Shown: one piece after another, positions 1-7,018 of the stretch
Numbering within the stretch: position 1 is the first letter of the stretch
How the letters are laid out: each line of letters begins with the position of its first letter
From: Calditrichaceae bacterium
Lineage (GTDB): Bacteria; Calditrichota; Calditrichia; Calditrichales; Calditrichaceae
Assembly (NCBI GenBank): GCA_030622395.1
Contig: JAUXGF010000061.1
Coordinates: forward strand, 1-9,911
Length of the DNA: 9,911 nucleotides
Direction: 5' to 3'
Notes under the pieces: model-generated
Databases searched by the model: none
Told to the model about the DNA's origin: nothing
The model's input: only the letters and a program-made list of their open reading frames with translations
Made by a program: the position numbers and the translations under genes

Positions 1-1
1 A

Positions 2-643
2 CGCGGCGGGACTAATGAAGCGCCGTTTTTAGAGTTCGGCGGTTTTATAAAAGCTGGATCGTCTCTTACTGAAGATATTACAGGTAAAGCAGAATTAATT
101 GCCGAAAAAATTGAATTGCTGCTTAATAATTTATTAGAATTTACATCTGACCCCAATCGTAGTAAAATTATAGATTTAGTTGATCATTCTACAAATACTT
201 TTACTAATTTTAATTCTATTCTAAATGAAAATAAAAAAAACATTAGACGTTCAATCGCAAATTTAGATGACATTATGAATGAATTGGCTTTAGCGGGCAG
301 ATCGACTCGAACAGCTATGCAGAAAATTGAAAGCTTCGTTAAATCCGATACAGTTACCGCTACCCTTAAAAATATAGCTGAAATTTCTGATAAACTTAAT
401 AAATCCAATATTTATAATTTAGACGAGCAGGTAAACATTGCTATTGATAGAACAAATAAAATATTGAATCAATTGGATTTACTGGTAAAGAACAACCGTG
501 TTCAGTTTAACGAAACAATCAATGATTTAAATGAAACAATTCAATATTTGAATAATGCGGCGCGGCAGATAGATGAAGACCCCTCGGTTTTACTCGGAGG
601 GACAACGCCAAAAAATCCGCCGGATGATAAATTGGAACCCTAA
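2..643 (+). CDS. MCE-family (MlaD-like) lipid-transport substrate-binding protein, C-terminal part
   Basis: The reading frame is open from the window edge to TAA at 641-643, giving 213 residues; the true start and the N-terminal membrane anchor lie outside the window. What remains begins with the tail of the MCE region (GGFIKAG, then a leader into helix) and continues as a long, polar, Asn/Lys/Glu-rich helical stretch of about 160 residues. It ends in DPSVLLGG near residues 193-200, matching the 'P-S-x-L-x-x-G' ending common in MCE proteins of the MlaD/PqiB type. Family knowledge: these inner-membrane-anchored periplasmic proteins form hexameric rings that carry lipids between the membranes with an MlaE/MlaF ABC transporter. 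The next three genes encode exactly those partners, with a 3-bp gap to the first, which strongly supports the call. An internal TTG at 116 is not a credible start because coding sequence continues upstream of it. The exact subfamily cannot be fixed without the N-terminus. Confidence 0.85.
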   Translation, partial: RGGTNEAPFLEFGGFIKAGSSLTEDITGKAELIAEKIELLLNNLLEFTSDPNRSKIIDLVDHSTNTFTNFNSILNENKKNIRRSIANLDDIMNELALAGRSTRTAMQKIESFVKSDTVTATLKNIAEISDKLNKSNIYNLDEQVNIAIDRTNKILNQLDLLVKNNRVQFNETINDLNETIQYLNNAARQIDEDPSVLLGGTTPKNPPDDKLEP

Positions 644-646
644 ATA

Positions 647-1267
647 ATGTTTAAATTATTTAAAATACTTACTGTTTTTATGATTACGATTCTTTTATTT
701 TCATGCAGTAAAGAGCGGGCGCTTAAAAAATATTTTATTTTGGATTACCCTACGGAACCAAAAGAAAGCCTTGTTGATAGTTTAAACATTACAACTCTTC
801 CTTATATAGTTCAGGTTAACCTGTTCACAATTTGTAAAGCATACGATCAAAACCGGATTGCCGTCAGGTCTAAAAGCAATGAGATTAATTACTACTTTTA
901 TAATAACTGGGCGCAAAATCCCGCGTCTGCTATTCGTTATTTTATCTGGAAACAATTAAAGGAAGCGGATTTATTTCAGATATGTGAAATGCGTCTTCTC
1001 GATATCCAGCCGCAATATCAAATTTCCGGAGTTGTTGATCAAATAGAACGTACCGATATGGAAAACAACTTTTCGGCGCATTTAAAAATGACTATTGAAT
1101 TTTCCGATATCAGCAGCGGTAAAGTTTTATTAAAACACTCTTTTGATCATTATATCCCGATAGATGAGTCAAGCTGTATGAATACTTTCGCTTTTAAGAT
1201 TAGTCAAATCTTAGCGCAGGAAACAAACGCTTTGATCGTAAAAATCTATAATAATTATAAAAAATAG
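647..1267 (+). CDS. ABC-type transport auxiliary lipoprotein (PqiC-like)
   Basis: This 206-residue protein starts with a short basic stretch and a hydrophobic helix ending in the lipobox LFSC, with Cys20 as the lipidated residue. Ser follows the Cys, which in the E. coli sorting rule favours the outer membrane. The mature part has hallmarks of the ABC_trans_aux family that includes PqiC: an early 'YFILDYP' strand, a 'YDQNRIAVR' segment (about residues 66-74), and a 'YYFYNNWAQNPASAIRYF' segment (about 82-99) like the family's 'y-x-x-W-x-x-P' core. A beta-rich second half follows (GVVDQIER and similar). In characterised systems such lipoproteins sit at the outer membrane and receive the MCE protein's tunnel. 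The ATG lies 3 bp after the upstream stop and 24 bp separate it from the permease gene, so it belongs to the same operon. It probably replaces the MlaA/MlaC route of E. coli; that is inference. Confidence 0.85.
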   Translation: MFKLFKILTVFMITILLFSCSKERALKKYFILDYPTEPKESLVDSLNITTLPYIVQVNLFTICKAYDQNRIAVRSKSNEINYYFYNNWAQNPASAIRYFIWKQLKEADLFQICEMRLLDIQPQYQISGVVDQIERTDMENNFSAHLKMTIEFSDISSGKVLLKHSFDHYIPIDESSCMNTFAFKISQILAQETNALIVKIYNNYKK

Positions 1268-1291
1268 AACAATCTCCTATTTGCAATCATA

Positions 1292-2374
1292 ATGAAACAA
1301 GACATAATAAAACTGCCCGAGTATATCACCTTTGAAAATGCAGGTGAAATCTATGATCAAATAATAGAAATTATTAATAATGCAATTCCTTCCCAAATAG
1401 TAACCCTCAACTTTGAATCAGTAAAACATATCGACAGCGCCGGGGCGGCAATCATAAATAAAATTAATGAAACAGCCTCTCAAAAAGAATGCGCTCTTAA
1501 AATGATTAACCTGGATCCGAAAATTGAACAGACAATTCGTTTATTCCAGGTAGATGTTAAATATGATGAATCTGAAAAACAGCAGGAAAGCCGTTTTGAA
1601 AAAATAGGGGCAGCCGGTTACCGTTTTTACAATACCTTAATTGAAGTTATTATATTACTTTCTAATGTTTTTTACTGGAGCTTTGCATCGTTTTTTAAAA
1701 AAAAGCTGCGGCGTAAAGGCGACGTTATTCATCAAAGTATTTTAATTGGAGTGAACGCTCTTCCTATTATAGGCTTAATTTCTTTTTTGATCGGATTTAT
1801 TTTAGCGCTGCAATCAGCGGCTCAATTAAGGCAGTTCGGAGCTAATATTTATGTGGCGGATTTGATTGCAATCGCTATGGTTAGTGAAATGGGGCCCCTT
1901 ATTACAGCAATTATGGTAGCGGGCAGATCAGGTTCTGCTATTGCCGCGGAGATTGCTACTATGACAGTCACCGAAGAAATTGACGCGCTTAAAACGATGG
2001 GCATTGATCCTATCCCATATTTAATTGTGCCCAAGCTGTTTTCGATTATACTTACCCTGCCTATGCTTACGGTTTTTGCCAATGTTATAGGAATAATCGG
2101 CGGCATGGTTATCGGCGTGGCGTATCTCGATATAGATATTATCCCTTTTTATAACGAAGTAATTTCTGTGCTAAGACTTAAAGAGATTATTACATTTATA
2201 GTTAAGAGTATCGTTTTTGCAATCATTATCGTCTTAACCGGGACTTATTTCGGACTAAAGGTGAAAGGGGGCTCGGAAGGAGTGGGCAGGGCGACAACAG
2301 CCTCGGTTGTATTTTCAATTTTTATGGTTATTGTTGCAGATAGTTTACTGGGCTTGATTTTCTATTTAGAATAA
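1292..2374 (+). CDS. mlaE: MlaE-family lipid ABC transporter permease with N-terminal STAS (MlaB-like) domain
   Basis: This 360-residue inner-membrane permease has two parts. Residues 1 to about 88 form a STAS domain, with HIDSAGA at 46-52; Ser49 sits where STAS proteins carry the phosphorylatable or regulatory Ser/Thr. A linker and amphipathic segment (about 100-145) leads into the MlaE permease: a hydrophobic segment at about 151-175, then the highly conserved MlaE core at 198-233 (SEMGPLITAIMVAGRSGSAIAAE, followed by TVTEEIDAL) and IDPIPYLIVPK at 238-248. Further membrane segments run to the C-terminus. In E. coli the STAS protein MlaB is separate and stabilises MlaF; here it is fused to the permease, an architecture known in other phyla. 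The length agrees with a roughly 260-residue MlaE plus a 90-residue STAS domain. No clear Shine-Dalgarno precedes the ATG. The ATPase partner follows 16 bp downstream. Confidence 0.97.
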   Translation: MKQDIIKLPEYITFENAGEIYDQIIEIINNAIPSQIVTLNFESVKHIDSAGAAIINKINETASQKECALKMINLDPKIEQTIRLFQVDVKYDESEKQQESRFEKIGAAGYRFYNTLIEVIILLSNVFYWSFASFFKKKLRRKGDVIHQSILIGVNALPIIGLISFLIGFILALQSAAQLRQFGANIYVADLIAIAMVSEMGPLITAIMVAGRSGSAIAAEIATMTVTEEIDALKTMGIDPIPYLIVPKLFSIILTLPMLTVFANVIGIIGGMVIGVAYLDIDIIPFYNEVISVLRLKEIITFIVKSIVFAIIIVLTGTYFGLKVKGGSEGVGRATTASVVFSIFMVIVADSLLGLIFYLE

Positions 2375-2390
2375 AACAGGCGGCTTTTCT

Positions 2391-3131
2391 ATGGATATCC
2401 AACCCATCATTAAAATTGAGCATTTAAGCAGCGGTTATAACGGCAAGCCGGTTTTAAAAGATATTTCATTGGATATTTATCCTAATGAGATAATGGCTGT
2501 TTTAGGAACAAGCGGCTGCGGCAAAACCACATTGTTAAAACATTTAATAGGTTTATTAAAACCTGATAAAGGAACTATAAAATTATTTGATAAAGACATA
2601 GTAAATATTGATGAAGTTGAATTTAATAACATACTAAAGCAAGTCGGCGTTTTGTTTCAGAACGGCGCATTACTTAATTCAATCTCTTTAGGCGAAAACA
2701 TTGCCATCCCCTTAGAACAGCACACTAATTTATCCCCTGATCTTATTGAATATCTTGTCCGGCTTAAATTGAAACTTGTGGGTTTAGATCATGTTTATGA
2801 TTATTTTCCGTCCGAACTATCCGGAGGAATGCGGAAACGGGCGGCGCTGGCTCGGGCAATAGCGTTAGACCCCAAAATATTATTTGCCGATGAACCCGGC
2901 GCCGGCTTAGACCCGGTTACCGCCTCTTCATTAGACACTTTATTACTTTCGCTTAAACAACAATTAGGCATGACCCTGATTATTGTAACGCATGAAACGG
3001 CAAGTATAAAGCGCATTGCCGACCGTGTGACTTACTTGCATGATGGAAAAGCCTTGTTCAGCGGCAGCCTTTCCGAAGCCTTGAAAAGCGATGTTAGCGA
3101 ATTGCGGGCATTCTTTCACAGCAGTGAGTAA
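2391..3131 (+). CDS. mlaF: MlaF-family lipid ABC transporter ATP-binding protein
   Basis: This is a complete 246-residue ABC ATPase, the usual length for MlaF. Walker A is GTSGCGKT at 39-46, the Q-loop glutamine is at 90 in LFQNGALL, the signature is LSGGMRKR at 143-150, Walker B is ILFADEP at about 163-169, and the H-loop is His201. The 'LSGGMRKRAALARAIALDP' signature and 'PGAGLDP' after Walker B are typical of the MlaF/Mkl group rather than other ABC importers, and 'FQNGALLNSISLGENIAIPLEQH' is the matching Q-loop context. It powers lipid movement by the STAS-MlaE permease and the MCE protein encoded just upstream. The ATG follows the permease stop after 16 bp with only a weak GGCGG about 7 bp upstream. 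It is the last gene of the operon; a 304-bp spacer follows, in which I see no convincing intrinsic terminator. Confidence 0.97.
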   Translation: MDIQPIIKIEHLSSGYNGKPVLKDISLDIYPNEIMAVLGTSGCGKTTLLKHLIGLLKPDKGTIKLFDKDIVNIDEVEFNNILKQVGVLFQNGALLNSISLGENIAIPLEQHTNLSPDLIEYLVRLKLKLVGLDHVYDYFPSELSGGMRKRAALARAIALDPKILFADEPGAGLDPVTASSLDTLLLSLKQQLGMTLIIVTHETASIKRIADRVTYLHDGKALFSGSLSEALKSDVSELRAFFHSSE

Positions 3132-3210
3132 AAAATACCGGGCGTTAACTGTTACAAAATATAAACACAAGGATGTGAAAGTTAAGAACATAGTAATAGT
3201 TTACCCTATT

Positions 3211-3360
3211 GTCATTTCGACGCAGCAAAGCAAGGAGTCCCGATTTACAGGGTGTTGCAGTATGGTGTTTTTCCTGTCATTTCGAGGATCTTTTAACGAG
3301 AAATCTATTGTTATTATTGATGTTATATCCCGATTTTCGGGACACTCCGTTCGAAATGAC
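3211..3360. repeat. Cluster of three interspersed palindromic repeat units (GTCATTTCGA family)
   Basis: The 304-bp spacer 3132-3435 contains no gene. Inside it GTCATTTCGA occurs at 3211-3220 and again at 3276-3285, and its exact reverse complement TCGAAATGAC lies at 3351-3360. The first unit continues GGAGTCCCGATTT and the third, read on the other strand, continues GGAGTGTCCCGA, so they are diverged copies of one element. The second continues through ACGAGAAATCT, a different variant ending. A small hairpin TCCCGA-TTT-TCGGGA occupies 3328-3342. The outer copies are inverted, so the whole block could fold. I recognise this sequence type as an intergenic palindromic repeat widespread in Bacteroidota-like genomes; its function is not established. 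It may act in transcript ends or mRNA stability between the mla operon and the next gene. Confidence 0.7.
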
Positions 3361-3435
3361 TGTTTTGTGTTTTTTTTACTTAATTTGTGAAACAGTTGAA
3401 CAATAACAAAAAAAATAAGATTATATAAACATATT

Positions 3436-5382
3436 ATGACCGCTCGAATTTCTCTTGTTTTATTTTTTATTTGTGTAATGTTTTCAGAAAATTCATTTTC
3501 CCAAAGCGACAGCCTTTTAACAAAATGGGCGGAATTTGCGGAAGAAGACCCGGAATTTATTGAAATCATCGAACATTTATATGAAAATCCTATAAATATT
3601 AATACCGCTGATAAAGAAGACTTTTTGAGAATCCCCTTCATTACGCCCGCTTTAGCCGACAGCATAATATCTATAAGAAATATAAAAGGATCATTTAAAA
3701 GCAAGCGGCAGCTCAGCCCTCTTTTAGGATACGATCTTTATTTATTAACCAAGGATTTTTTTATAACAAAATCCCCTCCTAAAAAAATCGGATGCATTAT
3801 ACATAAAAATTATATTTCTATCGAAAAATCGGATGAAATTGTAAATGGTAAATATAAAGGCGACGCTGTATATGATTACAATAAATTATATTTTAATTAC
3901 AGTGAAAATTTGAAAGCTGGTATGATTACCCAAAAGGACGTCGGCGAAAAAAGTTATGTCGATTATTTGAATGGATTTATCGAATATAATTATTCCCGGG
4001 GGCGAGTGATACTGGGAAATTATTATTTGAAATTTGGGCAGGGGCTGACTTTTTCCAATCCTTTTAGCAGCCAGAAAAGCTCTATGGTAACTTTGCCGTT
4101 TCGTACAATAAACAGCGGCGGTTTCTCAAGCTTAAGCTCGTCGGAAAACAGCGGTCAGTTTGGGCTGTATGCAAAAGTTAATAATATATTTACATTGAAC
4201 TGCCATATCTTTTACGCTTATAACCTGCGTGACGCCCAGTTAAGCAGTTTAAACAATCATGTTATCGGAATGAATTATGATGGCTACCATCGAACGGATT
4301 CCGAAATCCAAAAAAAGGATTTAGTTGAAGAGCAAATATTCGGAGCTTCAGCGATTCGGGAAATCGGGAATCAATTGCGAATCGGTTTTCTTTATTCAAA
4401 TTTTACTTACTCACCCGCTCTTGATTTTAACCTGCAGACCGTGGATGAATCTTCTTTACGCAGACAATATTTTAAATTTGCCGGCAGCCGCTTAAATCAA
4501 TTCAGTTTATTTTATAATTTGCAGCATAGAAAAATTAGCATTGCAGGTGAAGCCGCTGTTTCCGATTATGGAACGCCCGCATTTTCACAATCAATTTTTT
4601 TGAACTTAAATAGAGTAAAATTCGGTTTAAAATATTGGCGTGTCAGCAAAGATTTCCAATCGCCCTGTGGAAGAATTTTTGATAATTCCAATCCTTTCCC
4701 ACAAGCGGAACAAGGCGTTTATGCCGGGCTTTTTCTTTTGCCTGTGAAAAATTTAACGGTCAAAGGATACAAACTGATTAAGAAAGATTTATGGCGGGCA
4801 TATTTCGACCGGCTGCCGGTATTAAAAGATGAATGGCTTTTGCAGGGAGATTATAAATTTAAGCCTCACCTTTTAACGGCAAGAATCAGAAAAAAAAGAA
4901 ACGAAGAATTTATTACTTTGGATAATGGCAGGGAAATTTGCCGACTGAAAAATCAAACTATTATTCGGCTTCAAGTGGAATTTAATCCAACAAAAAAAAT
5001 ACGTTTTAAATCCAGATGGGAATCAACCGGATTAAATATCAACCATGAAAAGGGGACTTATATTTTTCAGGATATAAGATATAAGTTTACGCCACAGATT
5101 TCCTTAAACAGCCGGATCACTTTTTTCCGTACAGATTCTTATGATTCAAGATTATATGAATATGAAAACGATCTGCCCGGCAGCTTTTCCAATTATGCTT
5201 TATACGGGCAGGGGCATAAGTGGTATTTTTTAATTAAATGGACTGCGGTGAGACAAATTACCGTTTGGCTTAAATTGCGCTATGCATATATTGAGGATCA
5301 GGATTTATCGGATCATAATTTTAAAAATTCTACCGCTTCTTTAAATCGTCAAATTCGATTTCAATTTCAGGTCAAGCTTTAG
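3436..5382 (+). CDS. Secreted helix-hairpin-helix protein with C-terminal beta-barrel-like region
   Basis: This 648-residue protein has a signal peptide (hydrophobic residues 5-17, probable cleavage after SFS at 20-22). A helix-hairpin-helix domain spans about 52-110: 'PININTADKEDFLRIPFITPALADSII' followed by 'IKGSFKSKRQLSPLLG' resembles the ComEA-type pattern 'iNtA-x-x-eeL-x-x-lp-gI ... I-x-x-R-x-x-G-x-f'. The remaining 500 or so residues alternate polar and aromatic/hydrophobic residues in many short strands (for example FNYSENLKAGMITQKD and RVILGNYYLKFGQGLTF) and end in 'IRFQFQVKL', as outer-membrane barrels do. It therefore probably sits in the outer membrane with the HHH domain in the periplasm. 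Homologues annotated only as 'helix-hairpin-helix domain-containing protein' are familiar in Bacteroidota-like genomes; their role is unknown to me. DNA uptake is possible by analogy to ComEA but unproven. The gene stands alone, and a transposase remnant begins just after its stop. Confidence 0.85.
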   Translation: MTARISLVLFFICVMFSENSFSQSDSLLTKWAEFAEEDPEFIEIIEHLYENPININTADKEDFLRIPFITPALADSIISIRNIKGSFKSKRQLSPLLGYDLYLLTKDFFITKSPPKKIGCIIHKNYISIEKSDEIVNGKYKGDAVYDYNKLYFNYSENLKAGMITQKDVGEKSYVDYLNGFIEYNYSRGRVILGNYYLKFGQGLTFSNPFSSQKSSMVTLPFRTINSGGFSSLSSSENSGQFGLYAKVNNIFTLNCHIFYAYNLRDAQLSSLNNHVIGMNYDGYHRTDSEIQKKDLVEEQIFGASAIREIGNQLRIGFLYSNFTYSPALDFNLQTVDESSLRRQYFKFAGSRLNQFSLFYNLQHRKISIAGEAAVSDYGTPAFSQSIFLNLNRVKFGLKYWRVSKDFQSPCGRIFDNSNPFPQAEQGVYAGLFLLPVKNLTVKGYKLIKKDLWRAYFDRLPVLKDEWLLQGDYKFKPHLLTARIRKKRNEEFITLDNGREICRLKNQTIIRLQVEFNPTKKIRFKSRWESTGLNINHEKGTYIFQDIRYKFTPQISLNSRITFFRTDSYDSRLYEYENDLPGSFSNYALYGQGHKWYFLIKWTAVRQITVWLKLRYAYIEDQDLSDHNFKNSTASLNRQIRFQFQVKL

Positions 5383-5392
5383 TCCCTTGTGA

Positions 5393-5900
5393 GTTTTCTT
5401 GTACCAGATCAGTCCGGATGGCGGACTTTCTATTCTTCTAACAGATTTATTTGATAGCAAAACATTTTCTATTCAAGCAATGCGTTCAGTTTATTACAAG
5501 CGCTGGGGAGTAGAAGTTCATTATCGTGATGACAAAGAAATTGCAGAGATAGAAACATTCCATAGTAGAAGTAGTAATGGAGTATTGCAGGAAATATACG
5601 CATCTGCTATTATGAATGTAATCTCGCGAATATTGATGATTGTTGCCGTTGATCCGATTGAGGGGGAGAAATCAGAACCACAATTTTAAAATGCATTAAA
5701 AGCATTTTTAAATGACATAGCATTGCCTGTATCTAAGAATCCGGACAAGGTAGCAATTTATTTCAAAGAACTTTTATTTAGAAATAGCCAGAGTGAGATA
5801 TTATAAGCCTTTAGAAGGGCGAAAATCTCAACCTCGGGTATGTAAGAAACCCATTAATAAATGGGCAATTAACAAAAACAGGAAATTGGCTATGGCTTAA
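5393..5900 (+). pseudogene. IS4-family transposase, 3' remnant (truncated, in-frame stop, frameshift)
   Basis: The frame from about 5393 to 5689 encodes the C-terminal catalytic part of a DDE transposase of the IS4 (DDE_Tnp_1) family. 'LLTDLFDSKTFS' is followed by YYKRWGVEVHYRDDK, which fits the IS4 signature Y-(2)-R-(3)-E-(6)-K exactly and contains the catalytic Glu; then comes 'ETFHSRSSNGVLQEIYASAIMNVISR'. After TAA at 5687-5689 the same frame continues with sensible sequence (NALKAFLNDIALPVSKNP, then IYFKELLFRN), so that stop looks like a point mutation, probably of a Lys codon. Near 5780-5800 the coding sense moves by one base, and the next frame reads YYKPLEGRKSQPRV, then KKPINKWAINKNRK, the typical IS4 C-terminal end, to TAA at 5898-5900. 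The N-terminal half with the two catalytic Asp residues is absent. It cannot be an active transposase. The copy starts within about 10 bp of the preceding gene's stop. Confidence 0.9.
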
Positions 5901-5980
5901 GTCAACAACATTGGGGGTTAGGGATGGATTTGTATTATTCCAAATATACACACCCAAATAAATTCCTCACCCCGTCTCTG

Positions 5981-6007
5981 AGTTATTATAATGAAATTAT
6001 AATAACT
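5981..6007. other. Perfect 12-bp inverted repeat with 3-nt loop
   Basis: AGTTATTATAAT (5981-5992), loop GAA, then ATTATAATAACT (5996-6007) form an exact hairpin. It lies between the transposase remnant and the first permease gene. It is entirely AT-rich and lacks a following T-run, so it is not a standard intrinsic terminator. It could be a remnant of a mobile-element end, a transcript-processing hairpin or a regulatory site. Confidence 0.5.
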
Positions 6008-6011
6008 TTAG

Positions 6012-6030
6012 ACTAAAAGGAAATTTTAGT
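6012..6030. other. Second small hairpin, ACTAAAA/TTTTAGT
   Basis: ACTAAAA (6012-6018), loop GGAAA, TTTTAGT (6024-6030) make a 7-bp stem only 5 bp after the larger hairpin. Alone it could occur by chance in AT-rich DNA. Its position suggests the leader of the permease operon may be structured. Confidence 0.3.
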
Positions 6031-6074
6031 ATATTTAATCAATATTATTGTACAATTAATCCCGGACAAATCAA

Positions 6075-6488
6075 ATGCAAATTAAACAATCCATAAAAAA
6101 AACTATACAGGTATTCAAAACCGCCCTGCCCATTATGGTGGGGATGTTGTTGTTAATCAACCTTCTTAATGTTTTTTTAAAAGACTATTATTCAACAGTG
6201 TTTACAGGGAATGTATTATTAGATCCATTTATTGGATCCTTATTGGGGAGCGTTTCATTCGGGATTCCCGTAACCAGTTATATAGTGGGCGGAGAATTAT
6301 TATTAGAAGGCGTAAGCTTATTAGCCGTTACGGCGTTCATTATGGCATGGACAACTGTCGGGCTTGCTATGCTGCCTTTGGAAGCGTCTTTTTTGGGCAA
6401 GCGTTTTGCCCTTACTCGAAACATAGTGAATTTTATTTTTTCTCTGATTATCGCTGTTCTTGTAATCTACACTTTAAAGGTTTTTTAA
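6075..6488 (+). CDS. Half-size permease of the YraQ/ArsP-like (DUF318) family, first subunit
   Basis: This 137-residue protein is almost entirely membrane: hydrophobic segments lie at about 15-35, 50-72, 77-100 and 115-135. The core 'GSLLGSVSFGIPVTSYIVGGELL' followed by 'VTAFIMAWTTVGLAMLPLEASFLGKRFALTRN' is what I recognise from predicted permeases of the COG0701/DUF318 group (YraQ, ArsP and relatives), whose usual members are about 300 residues with two similar halves. This one has only one half; the adjoining gene supplies a plausible other half. Its TAA overlaps the next ATG by one base (TAATG), indicating translational coupling and probably a hetero-oligomer. ArsP relatives export organoarsenicals, but no substrate residues or neighbouring regulator visible here support a specific substrate. 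The ATG has a GGA about 9 bp upstream. Confidence 0.8.
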   Translation: MQIKQSIKKTIQVFKTALPIMVGMLLLINLLNVFLKDYYSTVFTGNVLLDPFIGSLLGSVSFGIPVTSYIVGGELLLEGVSLLAVTAFIMAWTTVGLAMLPLEASFLGKRFALTRNIVNFIFSLIIAVLVIYTLKVF

Positions 6489-7018
6489 TGGAAAATAAAA
6501 ACGGTAAATCGAAAAAACTGACCGGCGGGATGAAACTTCTTTTTATTGTTCTTGCCCTTTATTTTATTGTCGGAATATTTAATCTTCAATTAGCAAAAGA
6601 AGCGGCGTTCAGCTTTTTTTATATGCTTCTAAAAATTATTCCTATTCTTTTCATTGTATTTATCGTAATGATAGGAGCCGATATATATTTTACTAAAGAA
6701 AAGACTGGTAGATTTGTAGGGAATGAATCAGGGATCAAAGGATGGATATATGCAATAATTTCAGGGATTCTTATCTCAGGGCCTCCTTATATTCTCTATC
6801 CCCTTTTAGGAAACCTTAAAAAAAGGGGGATGAAAAATTCTTTGCTTGCAGCGTTATTATATAACAGGAATATAAAAATTCCCTTTATCCCTGTAATGAT
6901 ATATTATTTTAGTCTAAAATTTACGATAGTGATATCTGTATATATTATTATATTTTCAATTTTTAACGGCATATTGGTTTCGGTAATAGTGGAAAAATCG
7001 TTAACCAAATCATTATGA
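6488..7018 (+). CDS. Half-size permease of the YraQ/ArsP-like (DUF318) family, second subunit
   Basis: I choose the ATG at 6488, which gives 176 residues. The frame stays open upstream to a TTG at 6347, but that stretch only shadows the previous gene and reads as non-membrane, Cys/Phe-rich sequence. The protein has a basic N-terminus (MENKNGKSKK) and hydrophobic segments at about 15-32, 42-62, 83-103 and 132-170. 'IISGILISGPPYILYPLLGNLKKRGMKNSLLAALLYNRNIKIPFIPVMIYYF' follows the pattern G-P-x-Y-x-x-YPLL-x-x-L-x-x-x-G-M, then LYNR-x-x-K-I-P, which I associate with the partner of the split DUF318 permease. It overlaps the upstream gene by one base, so the two are made together. The transported substrate is unknown. 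Confidence 0.8.
   Translation: MENKNGKSKKLTGGMKLLFIVLALYFIVGIFNLQLAKEAAFSFFYMLLKIIPILFIVFIVMIGADIYFTKEKTGRFVGNESGIKGWIYAIISGILISGPPYILYPLLGNLKKRGMKNSLLAALLYNRNIKIPFIPVMIYYFSLKFTIVISVYIIIFSIFNGILVSVIVEKSLTKSL

Noticed and set aside
3091..3406. Open frames on the + strand running through the repeat spacer
   Set aside because: They consist mostly of translated repeat sequence and the out-of-frame end of mlaF; composition is not protein-like.
3396..3424. TTGAAC and GATTAT, 17 bp apart, as a promoter for the HHH gene
   Set aside because: The -10 match is only 4 of 6, the transcript would start about 5 bp before the ATG, and similar hexamers are frequent in AT-rich sequence.
3201..3704. A 167-codon open frame on the - strand across the spacer and the start of the HHH gene
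   Set aside because: It covers the palindromic repeats and the antisense of a well-supported gene, and its translation shows no family pattern.
6347..6487. An upstream extension of the second permease to a TTG start
   Set aside because: It is the out-of-frame shadow of the first permease. The ATG at 6488 overlaps that gene's stop and begins a typical membrane protein.
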